Positions 46,980 through 55,330 of a DNA stretch of 64,000 bases are shown here, piece by piece (the first letter of the stretch is position 1; each line of letters starts with the position of its first letter). Where the stretch lies: NCBI GenBank assembly GCA_947381415.1, contig CANCVB010000009.1, positions 1 through 64,000 of the forward strand. Reading direction: 5' to 3'. The stretch is from Burkholderiales bacterium (GTDB taxonomy: Bacteria > Pseudomonadota > Gammaproteobacteria > Burkholderiales > Burkholderiaceae_C). The position numbers and the translations under genes are program-made. The notes under the pieces are model-generated. The model was not told the DNA's origin, did no database searches, and saw only the letters and a list, made by a program, of their open reading frames with translations.

Positions 46980-47849
46980 TCACGTGCCAGGAATGAATTT
47001 TTGGAACAAGCGACATGCCAAGTAAGCCAATACACAGGCAACCACCCAAGGCCAAGCACCGCCACTGAAAGCCACCGCCGCCGCATCAAGCAAGGCACAA
47101 GCCGCAATCAACTGTGCGACCGCTCGGGGGACATCGCCGCCTTGGCGACGCAATGCCAACAACCGCACCGCCAAGATATTGGCCACCGCCAGCAGCAACA
47201 AGGTCAGCAGGGCCAAGGGATTGACAACAAAGTTAACCACAAAGATGGCAAAAGGCAAAACCAAAATCAACAGCGGCCAAAGTCGCTCTATGCGATCAAG
47301 GCTTTCTTGCTTAGCGGCATAGGTCAAGCCCGCGATGTGCGCAAAAACAGCCAACATGCCCCACAGCAAGGTGTCAGGTGTGTGCGGCACACATACCCAA
47401 GCCGCCAAGGCATAAACCAACGCACGGCAAGTGCCCATGATGACTGGCGAAAACACATTGCCTTTGTGCCAAGCGTTATACAAAAGAATAGCCAAACTCA
47501 ATGCCGCCCCTGCTTGCACCGCCAGCGTGCCATAAGGCGCGATGATGACGATACCCCCCATCAACATGGCGCAACCCAAAGCTGAAACCGCCTTGGCTGA
47601 AATTTGTCCAGAGGGTATGGGCCGATTGGGGCGTTCACGCGCATCAATGTCGGCATCGAATGCATCGTTGAGATACATACCCCCGGTGTAAAACAAGGTG
47701 ATGGCCAACATCACCCACAACAGGGTGCTGACATCGGCCGCATGGCCAGACAAAAAGGCACCCGCCAAGACATTGGTCCAGACAGTGGGCAAATTGGAGA
47801 CTCGGCCAATTTTCAAATAGGTGGCCAACCCGGTGCGCTGCGTATTCAT
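46980..47849 (-). CDS. eboC: EboC, UbiA-family prenyltransferase-like membrane protein
   Basis: The 289-residue protein has about eight or nine membrane helices and the UbiA signature YLNDAFDADIDARERPNRPI near residues 58-77, with the Asp-rich prenyl-diphosphate site. N-terminal KIGRVSNLPTVWTNVLAG is also typical. UbiA enzymes attach isoprenoid chains to aromatic or other acceptors within the membrane. The Ebo context argues against ubiquinone or heme O synthesis. Its ATG overlaps the eboE stop by 4 bases, and eboA follows without a gap. Confidence 0.92.
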   Translation of the reverse strand: MNTQRTGLATYLKIGRVSNLPTVWTNVLAGAFLSGHAADVSTLLWVMLAITLFYTGGMYLNDAFDADIDARERPNRPIPSGQISAKAVSALGCAMLMGGIVIIAPYGTLAVQAGAALSLAILLYNAWHKGNVFSPVIMGTCRALVYALAAWVCVPHTPDTLLWGMLAVFAHIAGLTYAAKQESLDRIERLWPLLILVLPFAIFVVNFVVNPLALLTLLLLAVANILAVRLLALRRQGGDVPRAVAQLIAACALLDAAAVAFSGGAWPWVVACVLAYLACRLFQKFIPGT

Positions 47850-49048
47850 GCCAGTAAAACCTTTTTCACAAACAACAGTTCACGTGCAATGGCTTGCGCC
47901 TTGGAGTCTGTTTTCAGCGCATCGGGCAAGACATCCCACGTGTAGGTTTCGACTTCCAGATGCGAAGAAAACCCTTCACGCTTGCAAGCCTCTAAGGTTT
48001 GTAGCAACTGGGCTTGGGTGGTCGAGATGCTGCCCGCATCATGCAAGAAAACAGGGACATGGCAATGCACACGCCACTCACCTTGGGCTTGACCCGCATG
48101 AAAAGCGCTCAAGGCTTCAGGTAAATCCACAAAACGCTTTAACGCGCCAGACTGCTCTACAACCACTTGATGCAAGTAAACCGCGTCGTCAAAGCCTTGC
48201 ACCGTGGCCAGATGCTCTGAACCCATACGCCCTATCCGCACTGCACTGCTGAGTTGGATTTTTGCAATGGCAATATCAGCTTGTCTTAGGTCACGCAGGG
48301 CCTGGGCGGGGTCTTCAAATTCGACCGCACTGTGGCAGACATCAAAACACACACCCAAATGCGCCACCAAGGCTTGACGGGCCCTCTCGGCAGAACACGC
48401 CAAGAGCTTCGCCAACTCAGCCACGGCCTCTTCGCTACGCACATAGGTTTGGATGAAATGCAAAGCTTCTTGGGTGGTCTCCAAATAGCAAGAAGGTTCG
48501 GGCTCTAAGGCCAAGGCAATGTGTTTTCCTGTTTGGTGCGCTGTCTGCACCATGTGGGCCACGCACTGCATCAAGTGACGCAACACAGAGGACATCGCGT
48601 CTGGGGCATCGGCTGCATGGCGAAAACCGACCGGCACGGTAGAAATACTGCCATCCACGCCTTCAGGCAACAACGCAGCCAAAATATCGATACACGCCAA
48701 GGTGTAACGCACCCGCTCTGTGTGTGTCCAATCTGGGGCGTAAACATCTTGCTTGACAGGCACCCCATGGAAGGTGCCGTAGGGGAACGCATTGAGGGTA
48801 AAGACATAGGCGTTGAGTGACTCCAACTGTGCCTGTAAAGCCTGTAATGCTTGAGGCTCATGGAGGCTGAAAGCAGCCTGACCGGACAAGCGCAACCCTA
48901 TACCCATGGGAGCGCCGTCGGCAACGGCGTCACGAATGGCTGGGACAAATTCGTTGAGACTCTGGCTTACCGCATCCCAACTCTCGCCTGCATGAATATT
49001 GGTGCAGTAAGTGAGATGCGGTTGATGGCTAAGCCGTTTGAGTTGCAT
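47846..49048 (-). CDS. eboE: EboE, TIM-barrel metabolite traffic protein
   Basis: The 400-residue protein has the EboE-type N-terminus HLTYCTNIHAGESWDAVSQSL and a sugar-phosphate isomerase/epimerase-like TIM barrel: TLNAFPYGTFHGVPVKQDVY near 80, ALALEPEPSCYLE near 185, LGVCFDVCHSAVEFEDP near 232 and HCHVPVFL near 313. The acidic and His residues (EPEPS, DVCHS, HCHVP) resemble the metal site of xylose-isomerase-like enzymes. The chemistry is unknown. It starts 4 bases after the eboD stop. Confidence 0.9.
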   Translation of the reverse strand: MQLKRLSHQPHLTYCTNIHAGESWDAVSQSLNEFVPAIRDAVADGAPMGIGLRLSGQAAFSLHEPQALQALQAQLESLNAYVFTLNAFPYGTFHGVPVKQDVYAPDWTHTERVRYTLACIDILAALLPEGVDGSISTVPVGFRHAADAPDAMSSVLRHLMQCVAHMVQTAHQTGKHIALALEPEPSCYLETTQEALHFIQTYVRSEEAVAELAKLLACSAERARQALVAHLGVCFDVCHSAVEFEDPAQALRDLRQADIAIAKIQLSSAVRIGRMGSEHLATVQGFDDAVYLHQVVVEQSGALKRFVDLPEALSAFHAGQAQGEWRVHCHVPVFLHDAGSISTTQAQLLQTLEACKREGFSSHLEVETYTWDVLPDALKTDSKAQAIARELLFVKKVLLA

Positions 49049-49052
49049 GGCA

Positions 49053-50264
49053 TCAAAGGTGCTGTTTCAGCCAAGCAATGGATTCGGTCACCCAGGTGTC
49101 ATTGATTTCATGGACCTCAATGCCCTTGCCAATGCCCGCCAGCAAGGTAATGGTGAGTTCACCACCCAAGTGTTCGCGGAAATCTGCCAAACCTTGCAGA
49201 ACAGCCAATTGACCTTTGGCGTTACGCGTTTCAAGTTGGTTGTTCCATAGCTTGAAACCCAAGGACGTGAGCAAGCGGTGAACTCGCAGGTCTTCTCCCG
49301 CAGGCAATAAGCCAGCCAATACCGAGTAATGCGCATCCAAGGCGATGCCGATGGCAACCGCCTCGCCGTGGCTGAGTTCGTGCTGGACTGTCATGCGTTC
49401 CAACTTGTGCGCAACCCAGTGCCCGTAGTCCAATGGTCTGGCCGACCCAGACTCGAAAGGGTCACCGCCCAAGGCGATCTGGTTCATGTGAATCTGGGCT
49501 GATCGCTTGATCAAATACGACAAAGGGACCGTCTCAAAGCGAGCCAAGGCTTGCACATTGTTTTCAAGCCAAGTGAAGAAAGTGCCATCTCGAATCAAGG
49601 AGACTTTGACCGCCTCAGACATGCCGCAACGCTTTTCACGCTCAGGCAAAGAATCAATGAACACACCGTCGTTGATGACAGCCCAAGGTGGCGCAAAAGT
49701 ACCCACCAAGTTCTTCAAACCCAACCAGTTGACGGCATTTTTCACGCCCACGCCGCTGTCGTCTTGCCCAAGAACCGTGGTGGGAAAGCGAATGTGCCGA
49801 ACACCGCGGTGAAAGATAGCAGCGGCATAACCCACGGCATCCAAAATCGCGCCACCCCCAATGGCCAAGGCATAGGAGTGCCTGTCAATCGCTTTGTCTG
49901 ACAGTATTTTTAGCAGCTTAGAAATCAATTCAGGGTCGTTTTTGCAATCTTCTCCACCTTGCAAGATGACCGCTTCACCCACCAGTTCGATGTGTTCGGC
50001 ATGGGCCCCGAAGTACGCCTGAATCTGTCCCAGCAAGTTGGGTAAGGCTTGGGCAACGCCACCATCGATAAAGACGGCTACACGGTGGCGCTTGTGTGCT
50101 TCACGACGGCGCAAAACATCCAGCAAATGGGTATTGATGGGATCAAAAGCATGCCGTGTAAACACCACAGGGTAGGCGTACTCCACCGCAAAACTTTGCA
50201 CCTGCACGCTGTCGCTCACAGTGTCTGGCGCTAGCGTTTCAATGGATGGTGCTCGGGCATTCAT
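49053..50264 (-). CDS. eboD: EboD, 3-dehydroquinate synthase-like sugar-phosphate cyclase
   Basis: The 403-residue protein is an AroB-superfamily cyclase: GGEDCKND near 125, the NAD-binding ALAIGGGAILDAVGYAAAIFHRG near 155, and metal ligands in CGMSEAVKVSL, DYGHWVAHKLE and LSHGEAVAIGIALD. Such cyclases turn a sugar phosphate into a carbocycle (dehydroquinate, valiolone or related). It differs from housekeeping AroB and lies within ebo, so another cyclitol product is likely. The ATG at 50264 with AGAGGA upstream is preferred over the longer frame to 50333. Confidence 0.92.
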   Translation of the reverse strand: MNARAPSIETLAPDTVSDSVQVQSFAVEYAYPVVFTRHAFDPINTHLLDVLRRREAHKRHRVAVFIDGGVAQALPNLLGQIQAYFGAHAEHIELVGEAVILQGGEDCKNDPELISKLLKILSDKAIDRHSYALAIGGGAILDAVGYAAAIFHRGVRHIRFPTTVLGQDDSGVGVKNAVNWLGLKNLVGTFAPPWAVINDGVFIDSLPEREKRCGMSEAVKVSLIRDGTFFTWLENNVQALARFETVPLSYLIKRSAQIHMNQIALGGDPFESGSARPLDYGHWVAHKLERMTVQHELSHGEAVAIGIALDAHYSVLAGLLPAGEDLRVHRLLTSLGFKLWNNQLETRNAKGQLAVLQGLADFREHLGGELTITLLAGIGKGIEVHEINDTWVTESIAWLKQHL

Positions 50265-50333
50265 AACAGCTTCCTCTTTTTGAATTCTGGGGTAAGGGGT
50301 AATGACATCGGTCAAGGATGGGGTTGCGCTCAA

Positions 50334-51740
50334 TCAATTCGCCTCTTGGCTGACAGGGGACGAGACGCCAAAAATATGTTGCAAAGCCATGGCTTTGATA
50401 TCCGTGGCAGACACAGTGTCAGCAAGCAAATGGGGCATGTCGCTCATGACCAAGGGACCATCCAGCGGGTCGTCGGTGGGGCGACCATGTGAGCCTTTGA
50501 CCAAATGGGCATCCAAAGGAATGACGTCGAGCAACATGCGAAAGCCCAGTATTTTTTTCAATAATTTCCACACAATATAAAGCTTGGGAAATGCCAACTT
50601 AGGGTCGAGAAACAACTCAACGGGGTCATACCCTGCTTTTCGATGAATTTCTACTGTGCGTGCAAAGTCTGGGGCCAATGCATCATCTAACCAAAAATAA
50701 TAGGTAAACCATGAACGCGCATCTGACATAACCACCAACTCGCCGCTTCTCTCATGGGCAATATGGTGCGCGGCTTGTTCATTTTTATCCCAAACCGATT
50801 CAACGCCAGGAACAGCGAGCAGCAAGGCTTTGACCTGAGGAATCAGCGCAGGGTCACGCACATAGACATGGGCAATTTGGTGATCGGCCACCGCAAACAC
50901 TTTGGACGTCGTCGGGTCAAGCATTTCATGCCCATCTTCCATGCGGACATTAAGCCACCCTTGGCGACGAATCTCTCGGTTAATGTGAATGGGTCGATCA
51001 ACCTCGGTGATACCGTATTCGGACAAAACCATGACACGGCGACCATGTTTTTGCGCGAAATCGATCAAATCACCCACGACCGCATCGACCTCTCGCAAAG
51101 ACTTGGCCACAGCAGGATGGTTTTCGTTGGGACCAAAACGCTGCATATCGTAATCAAGGTGCGGCAAATAGACCAAGGTAAGCGTTGGGTCAAAGTCGGT
51201 AATGGCCAATTCGGAGGCCTTGGCGATCCAACGCGTAGAGGCGATATTGGTATTGGGCCCCCAAAAGTTGAACAAGGGGAATTTGCCCAAACGTGCGCTT
51301 AGCTTCTCTCGCCAATCGGTAGGAACGGTAAAGCAGTCTGGCAACTTTCGACCATCGGCTTTGTAAATCGGCCTGGGCGTCGCACCGTAGTCATGCGATG
51401 ACGCCATGTTGTACCACCAGAACATATTGGCGCAGGTAAAGCGCGGGTCTCTTGCTTTGCCAGCTTCCCAAATTTTTTCACCGTTCACCAGTCGATTGGA
51501 TTGACGCCAAAACCAAATCTCTTGCAAATCGCGAAACAGCCATCCATTGGCCACCACACCCGTTTGGTCTGGTGCCAAACCCGTCATGAACGTGGCCTGG
51601 GTCGTGCATGTCAATGCAGGCAAGGTTGTGGTCAATGGTCGCATGCCACCTTGACGGGCGAATGCAGACAAGCGCGGGGTGTTGGGGCCCAGGTGCCGAG
51701 GCGTTAATCCCACCACATTAAGAACAATCAACGGTTGCAT
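50334..51740 (-). CDS. eboF: EboF, alkaline-phosphatase-superfamily phosphatase/pyrophosphatase
   Basis: The 468-residue protein resembles type I phosphodiesterase/nucleotide pyrophosphatases. The likely nucleophilic Thr lies in LPALTCTTQATFMTGLAPDQ near residues 40-59, and further metal ligands in YLPHLDYDMQRFG and VMVLSEYGITEVDRPIHI. The first Asp expected near the N-terminus of the family is replaced in LNVVGLTPRHLG, so the metal site may differ. In the Ebo set it could remove phosphate or diphosphate from a prenyl or cyclitol intermediate. It lies 29 bases after eboB. Confidence 0.88.
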   Translation of the reverse strand: MQPLIVLNVVGLTPRHLGPNTPRLSAFARQGGMRPLTTTLPALTCTTQATFMTGLAPDQTGVVANGWLFRDLQEIWFWRQSNRLVNGEKIWEAGKARDPRFTCANMFWWYNMASSHDYGATPRPIYKADGRKLPDCFTVPTDWREKLSARLGKFPLFNFWGPNTNIASTRWIAKASELAITDFDPTLTLVYLPHLDYDMQRFGPNENHPAVAKSLREVDAVVGDLIDFAQKHGRRVMVLSEYGITEVDRPIHINREIRRQGWLNVRMEDGHEMLDPTTSKVFAVADHQIAHVYVRDPALIPQVKALLLAVPGVESVWDKNEQAAHHIAHERSGELVVMSDARSWFTYYFWLDDALAPDFARTVEIHRKAGYDPVELFLDPKLAFPKLYIVWKLLKKILGFRMLLDVIPLDAHLVKGSHGRPTDDPLDGPLVMSDMPHLLADTVSATDIKAMALQHIFGVSSPVSQEAN

Positions 51741-51769
51741 AAAAAACCCAATGCCGGTGAGTAAGCTGT

Positions 51770-52882
51770 TTAGCGAATCACGTTAGCGTCTACTTGACGG
51801 GTGAGCACTTTGGGCTCTTGGCCACGCAACACTGAGTTGCCCTCGTAAAGCGTGCGCTGGTCGATGGCCTGGGGTTTGAGCCAATGGTCCTCTTGCATTT
51901 CACCGTTCAAACCGTAAATGGCCAAGGCATTTTTATAAACCACTTGGTGAATGATGTCTGCAGAGATGCCTTTATCTGCCATTAAACGAGCGGTTTTGGG
52001 CACAGCCAAAGGATCAGAAACGCCCCAATCACAAGACGAGTCAACTATGACGCGCTCAGAGCCATATTGCTGAACCAAAGCAGCCAAGCGTTCGTTGCCC
52101 ATTTTGGTTGAGGGGTAAATCGTAAAAGCACACCAATACCCTCGATCGAGTACCTCACGCACGGTTTCCTCGTTGTTGTGATCAATCACGCAACGGGCTG
52201 GGTCAAAGCCATGCTCTTCCAAAACATCCATGGTGCGTTGCGTACCACGTGTTTTGTCGCGATGCGGCGTGTGGATCATGATGGGAAGATCGTATTCTTT
52301 GGCCATCTCAATTTGGGCGCGCAAAGCTTTGTCTTCTTGCGGCGTTTGCTCGTCATAACCAATTTCACCAACAGCAACCACGCCCTCTTTGGTCAGGTAA
52401 CGCGGCAAGACAGCCAAAACCTGCTCAGCCAAGGCTTCGTTGTTGGCCTCTTTGGGGTTCAAACCAATGGTGCAGTAGTGACGAATCCCAAACTGGCCCG
52501 CACGAAAACGCTCAAAGCCCGTGATGGTTGAAAAGTAATCGACAAAGGTACCGACGTTGGTTCGCATTTGACCCAACCAAAAAGCCGGCTCAATCACAGC
52601 CACGATGCCTGCTTGGGCCATGGCTTCGTAGTCGTCAGTGGTGCGCGCGGTCATGTGGGCGTGGGGATCAATCATCATGCCCAAGCCACCGGTTGGGATT
52701 GCACGAAAATCTTTTTTGAAGCCTTCTAAACGACTGGCGTCATCCATGATTTTTTGCAACATGCTGGGCGATAAAGCGCCATTGCAACAAGGACAAGCAA
52801 CCGACTTTCCGGCAAACATTTCTTCGATAGCGGAAGCATTGACCTGAACATCAGATCCTGTAGATGGGGTTGGGGTCGTCAT
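51770..52882 (-). CDS. eboB: EboB, TatD-like metal-dependent hydrolase with N-terminal CPCC extension
   Basis: The 370-residue protein has a TatD-type TIM barrel from about residue 70: MIDPHAHMTART supplies the first His pair, then VAVGEIGYDE, IMIHTPHRDK, CVIDHNNEET and IVDSSCDWGVSDP. These are metal ligands of amidohydrolase-like phosphodiesterases or nucleases. About 66 residues precede the barrel and contain CPCCNGALS (near 33-41), a possible metal or redox site. GAGGAA sits well before the ATG. It is the first gene of the ebo run, behind a 13-base palindrome. Confidence 0.9.
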   Translation of the reverse strand: MTTPTPSTGSDVQVNASAIEEMFAGKSVACPCCNGALSPSMLQKIMDDASRLEGFKKDFRAIPTGGLGMMIDPHAHMTARTTDDYEAMAQAGIVAVIEPAFWLGQMRTNVGTFVDYFSTITGFERFRAGQFGIRHYCTIGLNPKEANNEALAEQVLAVLPRYLTKEGVVAVGEIGYDEQTPQEDKALRAQIEMAKEYDLPIMIHTPHRDKTRGTQRTMDVLEEHGFDPARCVIDHNNEETVREVLDRGYWCAFTIYPSTKMGNERLAALVQQYGSERVIVDSSCDWGVSDPLAVPKTARLMADKGISADIIHQVVYKNALAIYGLNGEMQEDHWLKPQAIDQRTLYEGNSVLRGQEPKVLTRQVDANVIR

Positions 52883-52912
52883 ATCTTCCTCATGAACTGG
52901 CCATACATCGGT

Positions 52913-52925
52913 CGAGCAATGCTCG
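52913..52925. promoter_or_regulatory. Perfect palindrome upstream of eboB
   Basis: CGAGCA-A-TGCTCG has perfect 6-base arms and lies 31-43 bases before the eboB start codon. It is a candidate operator for the whole ebo-ferredoxin transcript. A possible -10 (TATGAT on the minus strand) lies about 20 bases upstream of it. Confidence 0.4.
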
Positions 52926-52997
52926 GCTGAGAGCCTTTAATCATAGCACCAGGGGGCCTATCTGCCCCTAAGGGAAAGCCCCTCTTTCAGAGGAGAG

Positions 52998-53381
52998 TCA
53001 AGGTTTTGGACGAGATTTGTTGGGCTCAGCGGTTGACTTCACTTGGTCCGCAGGGTGTTGGGTCATTTGCCCCATAAATTGACCACCGCGCTCGATCTCT
53101 ATTTCTGCGTAATCCAACTTGCCGGACACAGCCCCGTTACGGTGAATCATGATGTGCTCATGGCAAACAATGTTTTGGGCCAGTGATCCGTGAACATCGA
53201 TGGTGTGGGCATCTATGCTGCCTGACACACTGCCTTGTACACCGATGTGTAAATCATGCACCGTGATTTCACCCGAAACCACGCCATTGACAGTGGCACG
53301 CCCAGGAGCTGTGATCGAGCCAACAAAAGTGACACCTTCGCCAATGATCAAACTGCTTGCTGAGGGAGTTGTATCAGCCAT
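52998..53381 (-). CDS. Bactofilin (second locus)
   Basis: The 127-residue bactofilin has core repeats such as SLIIGEGVTFVGSITAPGRA, ATVNGVVSGEITVHDLHIG, SGSIDAHTIDVHGSL and NGAVSGKLDYAEIEIERGG. The tail is short and charged. It is related to the 34674-35135 bactofilin but shorter, so the genome has at least two forms that may copolymerise. It ends 115 bases upstream of eboB on the same strand. Two small hairpins without a T-run lie between, so read-through into ebo is possible. Confidence 0.92.
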   Translation of the reverse strand: MADTTPSASSLIIGEGVTFVGSITAPGRATVNGVVSGEITVHDLHIGVQGSVSGSIDAHTIDVHGSLAQNIVCHEHIMIHRNGAVSGKLDYAEIEIERGGQFMGQMTQHPADQVKSTAEPNKSRPKP

Positions 53382-53632
53382 GTCATACCTTTGAATTAAA
53401 AATGACGGGAAAAATTAACCTTCCAATAATTCTAATGAGAAAATTAGCCTAAATCGCCATGAGAATTATCAAAAAATAAGTTTTGTTGCATTATTTTGAA
53501 TGCTAAATTATCCATATCAAAAGCTAAGCTTAGAAATGGTTGATTTACCACCTCAAGTCAGTCGTTTTCGATCCGATTAAAGTGGAACAAGTCTTGCTTG
53601 TAAACTATGGAAACTATTAGATTTTTTGACAA
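53382..53632 (+). promoter_or_regulatory. AT-rich divergent intergenic region
   Basis: No gene is visible in these 251 bases. The region contains a perfect 10-base palindrome, CTAAGCTTAG (53524-53533), and a sigma-54-like promoter match (53583-53599). It separates bactofilin (minus) from the zinc-ribbon gene group (plus). Confidence 0.5.
53583..53599 (+). promoter_or_regulatory. Sigma-54-like -24/-12 promoter match
   Basis: TGGAACAAGTCTTGCTT keeps the invariant GG and GC at the required 10-base separation and differs from TGGCAC-N5-TTGCW at one position. Transcription would start near 53610, about 23 bases before the ATG at 53633. A palindrome about 50 bases upstream could be an activator site. 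Confidence 0.45.
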
Positions 53633-54151
53633 ATGAATACAAAAGGAATGACGAAATACCTGATCATGGTGATGTTGATGACCTGCATCAACATCCCATT
53701 GTTCTTCTATTCCCGATCATTTTTGACACCGAAGCACCTTACAGAAGACGTTTCAGCAACCGAGCAAGGCTTGGCGTCAGATAAACCATCGCACCACGAC
53801 GCCGAACCTGCCGATCACAGCAAAAATGCATCTGCCCAAGACCAGTCTGGAGAAAGTCTGGCTTTGGAGCCCAAACCAGAACCGCCGTCTTTGGCCACTT
53901 TATACCGTCCGCCGCTTCTTGGAAAATGCAAAAAATTGTTTGAACGTTTCATGAGACAAACGGACCCCGACAAACCTTTTCGCGCATTTGTTTACAGTTT
54001 TGATGGGGAAACCGCTTACTGCGCGGGCGCCGTCACTGACAAAAGCCAAGAAAAAGCCGAAGAAATTGCCAAACGAGATTGCGAAGAAAACCAAGCCAGC
54101 ACAGGCAAGTATTCTCCTTGTCGAATTTACACATCAGAAGAAACTAACTAG
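53633..54151 (+). CDS. Membrane-anchored or secreted hypothetical protein
   Basis: The 172-residue product has an N-terminal hydrophobic segment (residues 9-26), then a Ser/Glu/Pro-rich linker of about 60 residues. The C-terminal domain has cysteines (LGKCKKLFERF, TAYCAGAV, KRDCEEN, SPCRIY). That domain shares the pattern SFD...C...KAEEIA...C...C-R-I with the small secreted protein at 32307-32648. It starts the zinc-ribbon group and precedes the next gene by 8 bases. The function is unknown. Confidence 0.75.
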   Translation: MNTKGMTKYLIMVMLMTCINIPLFFYSRSFLTPKHLTEDVSATEQGLASDKPSHHDAEPADHSKNASAQDQSGESLALEPKPEPPSLATLYRPPLLGKCKKLFERFMRQTDPDKPFRAFVYSFDGETAYCAGAVTDKSQEKAEEIAKRDCEENQASTGKYSPCRIYTSEETN

Positions 54152-54159
54152 GTAAAGCC

Positions 54160-55305
54160 ATGGATTGCGTTGCATGTGGAAAACCCATTTCAATCACCGC
54201 CAAATTTTGCGGTAAATGTGGCGCGCCCGCCAAACGAAGCGCCAAGCCGATTGAAGCAGCTGTCTCAACAGACACCGTCGCAAACACCACTGCGCCGCTT
54301 GAGACACCTATGGTGGACGATCTCACCTTCAACTTGAGCCCCCCGGAGCACATGGCAGACATGCCTGACATTGACTTGGATTTGGCGCCCAAAGTGACAG
54401 AACCTGCTGTGGCGGCACCTCCTCCACCTGTCTGGCCAGCCAGTCCACCGGTTCTTGCCGCAGCACCGAAAGAAACCCTGCCATCGGTTGACATTGAAAG
54501 ACTGAAAGCACTGGAACAAACCCAGCAAGAAATCAAAAAGACGCTGGAAAAACATTCATTGTTATTGGACTTTATCTCGCTGGCATCCCAGCAGCAAAGC
54601 CATCAACAAACCCAACCCGACCCACTCGAACCCCTTATCCATCAAGTGGCGGAGCAACAAAACAGCTTGCAAAGCCAGCTCACCCAATTGGCTGCTTTAC
54701 TTTCACAAAATGAAGCGCAACAGCACTCACAGCGAATGCCCGATGAGTTCAAACTGCAACTTGAAAAACAAAAAATTGAGTTACATAAATTGATGTCACA
54801 AAGCTTTGCCCAAGGTCTGGCTCAAAGCACTGAAAACCTTCAAGATGCTGAACATGAGGCATTGGAACAACTGGAAAAACGCTTAGAAAACTACCACCAA
54901 GCCGCTCAGCAAAGTCTGGAAAAAAACATGGGCGCTTTGGCCTCTGGCATGAGTGAGTTAAAAACCCAATTGCAAGCTATCCAGAAAAAATCAGCTGATA
55001 AGCCCACAGCTCGCAACCCATCCTCCCCCGATACAGACGGAGATGGTGGCAACTTTATGATTTTTATCATTGGTTTGTTGTGTGGTTTGACCGTTGTGCT
55101 GAGTTCTTTGGCGATATACAACTTCCTCTCACACGAACCCGCTAAGGCAGATGCACCCAATAAAGTTGAGAAGCACGACAGCGGCGATCACACCGAGGCA
55201 GCAGACAAGCACGCTGGACCAGCCCCCGACAAGCATGAAGATGCCGCTGATAAACATGGCGCTTCCGACAAGCATGAAGCGCCTGCCAAAGCCAAGTCTC
55301 ACTGA
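54160..55305 (+). CDS. Zinc-ribbon, coiled-coil, single-pass membrane protein with His/Lys/Asp tail
   Basis: The 381-residue protein begins with a double-CxxC zinc ribbon (MDCVACGKPISITAKFCGKC). An Ala/Pro linker follows, then a long Gln/Glu-rich coiled coil (about 108-290) and one membrane helix (about 300-322: FMIFIIGLLCGLTVVLSSLA). The outer tail repeats KH(D/E) units (DKHEDAADKHGASDKHEAPA) and could bind metal. No family is recognised. The layout suggests a cytoplasmic sensor or scaffold tied through the membrane. It ends 25 bases before another zinc-ribbon gene. Confidence 0.75.
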   Translation: MDCVACGKPISITAKFCGKCGAPAKRSAKPIEAAVSTDTVANTTAPLETPMVDDLTFNLSPPEHMADMPDIDLDLAPKVTEPAVAAPPPPVWPASPPVLAAAPKETLPSVDIERLKALEQTQQEIKKTLEKHSLLLDFISLASQQQSHQQTQPDPLEPLIHQVAEQQNSLQSQLTQLAALLSQNEAQQHSQRMPDEFKLQLEKQKIELHKLMSQSFAQGLAQSTENLQDAEHEALEQLEKRLENYHQAAQQSLEKNMGALASGMSELKTQLQAIQKKSADKPTARNPSSPDTDGDGGNFMIFIIGLLCGLTVVLSSLAIYNFLSHEPAKADAPNKVEKHDSGDHTEAADKHAGPAPDKHEDAADKHGASDKHEAPAKAKSH

Positions 55306-55330
55306 TGTACGCAAATTCTGAAAGCCCCAC

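Noticed and set aside
46980..47849. eboC read as ubiA, menA or cyoE
   Set aside because: It is UbiA superfamily, but the ebo context and overlap with eboE make a quinone or heme role unlikely.
49053..50264. eboD read as the housekeeping aroB
   Set aside because: It shares the fold and metal ligands with AroB but lies in a full ebo set, with a sequence unlike typical AroB.
52951..52993. Hairpins AGGGG/CCCCT and CCTCT/AGAGG as a terminator after bactofilin
   Set aside because: Neither is followed by a T-run on the minus strand, so an intrinsic terminator is not supported.
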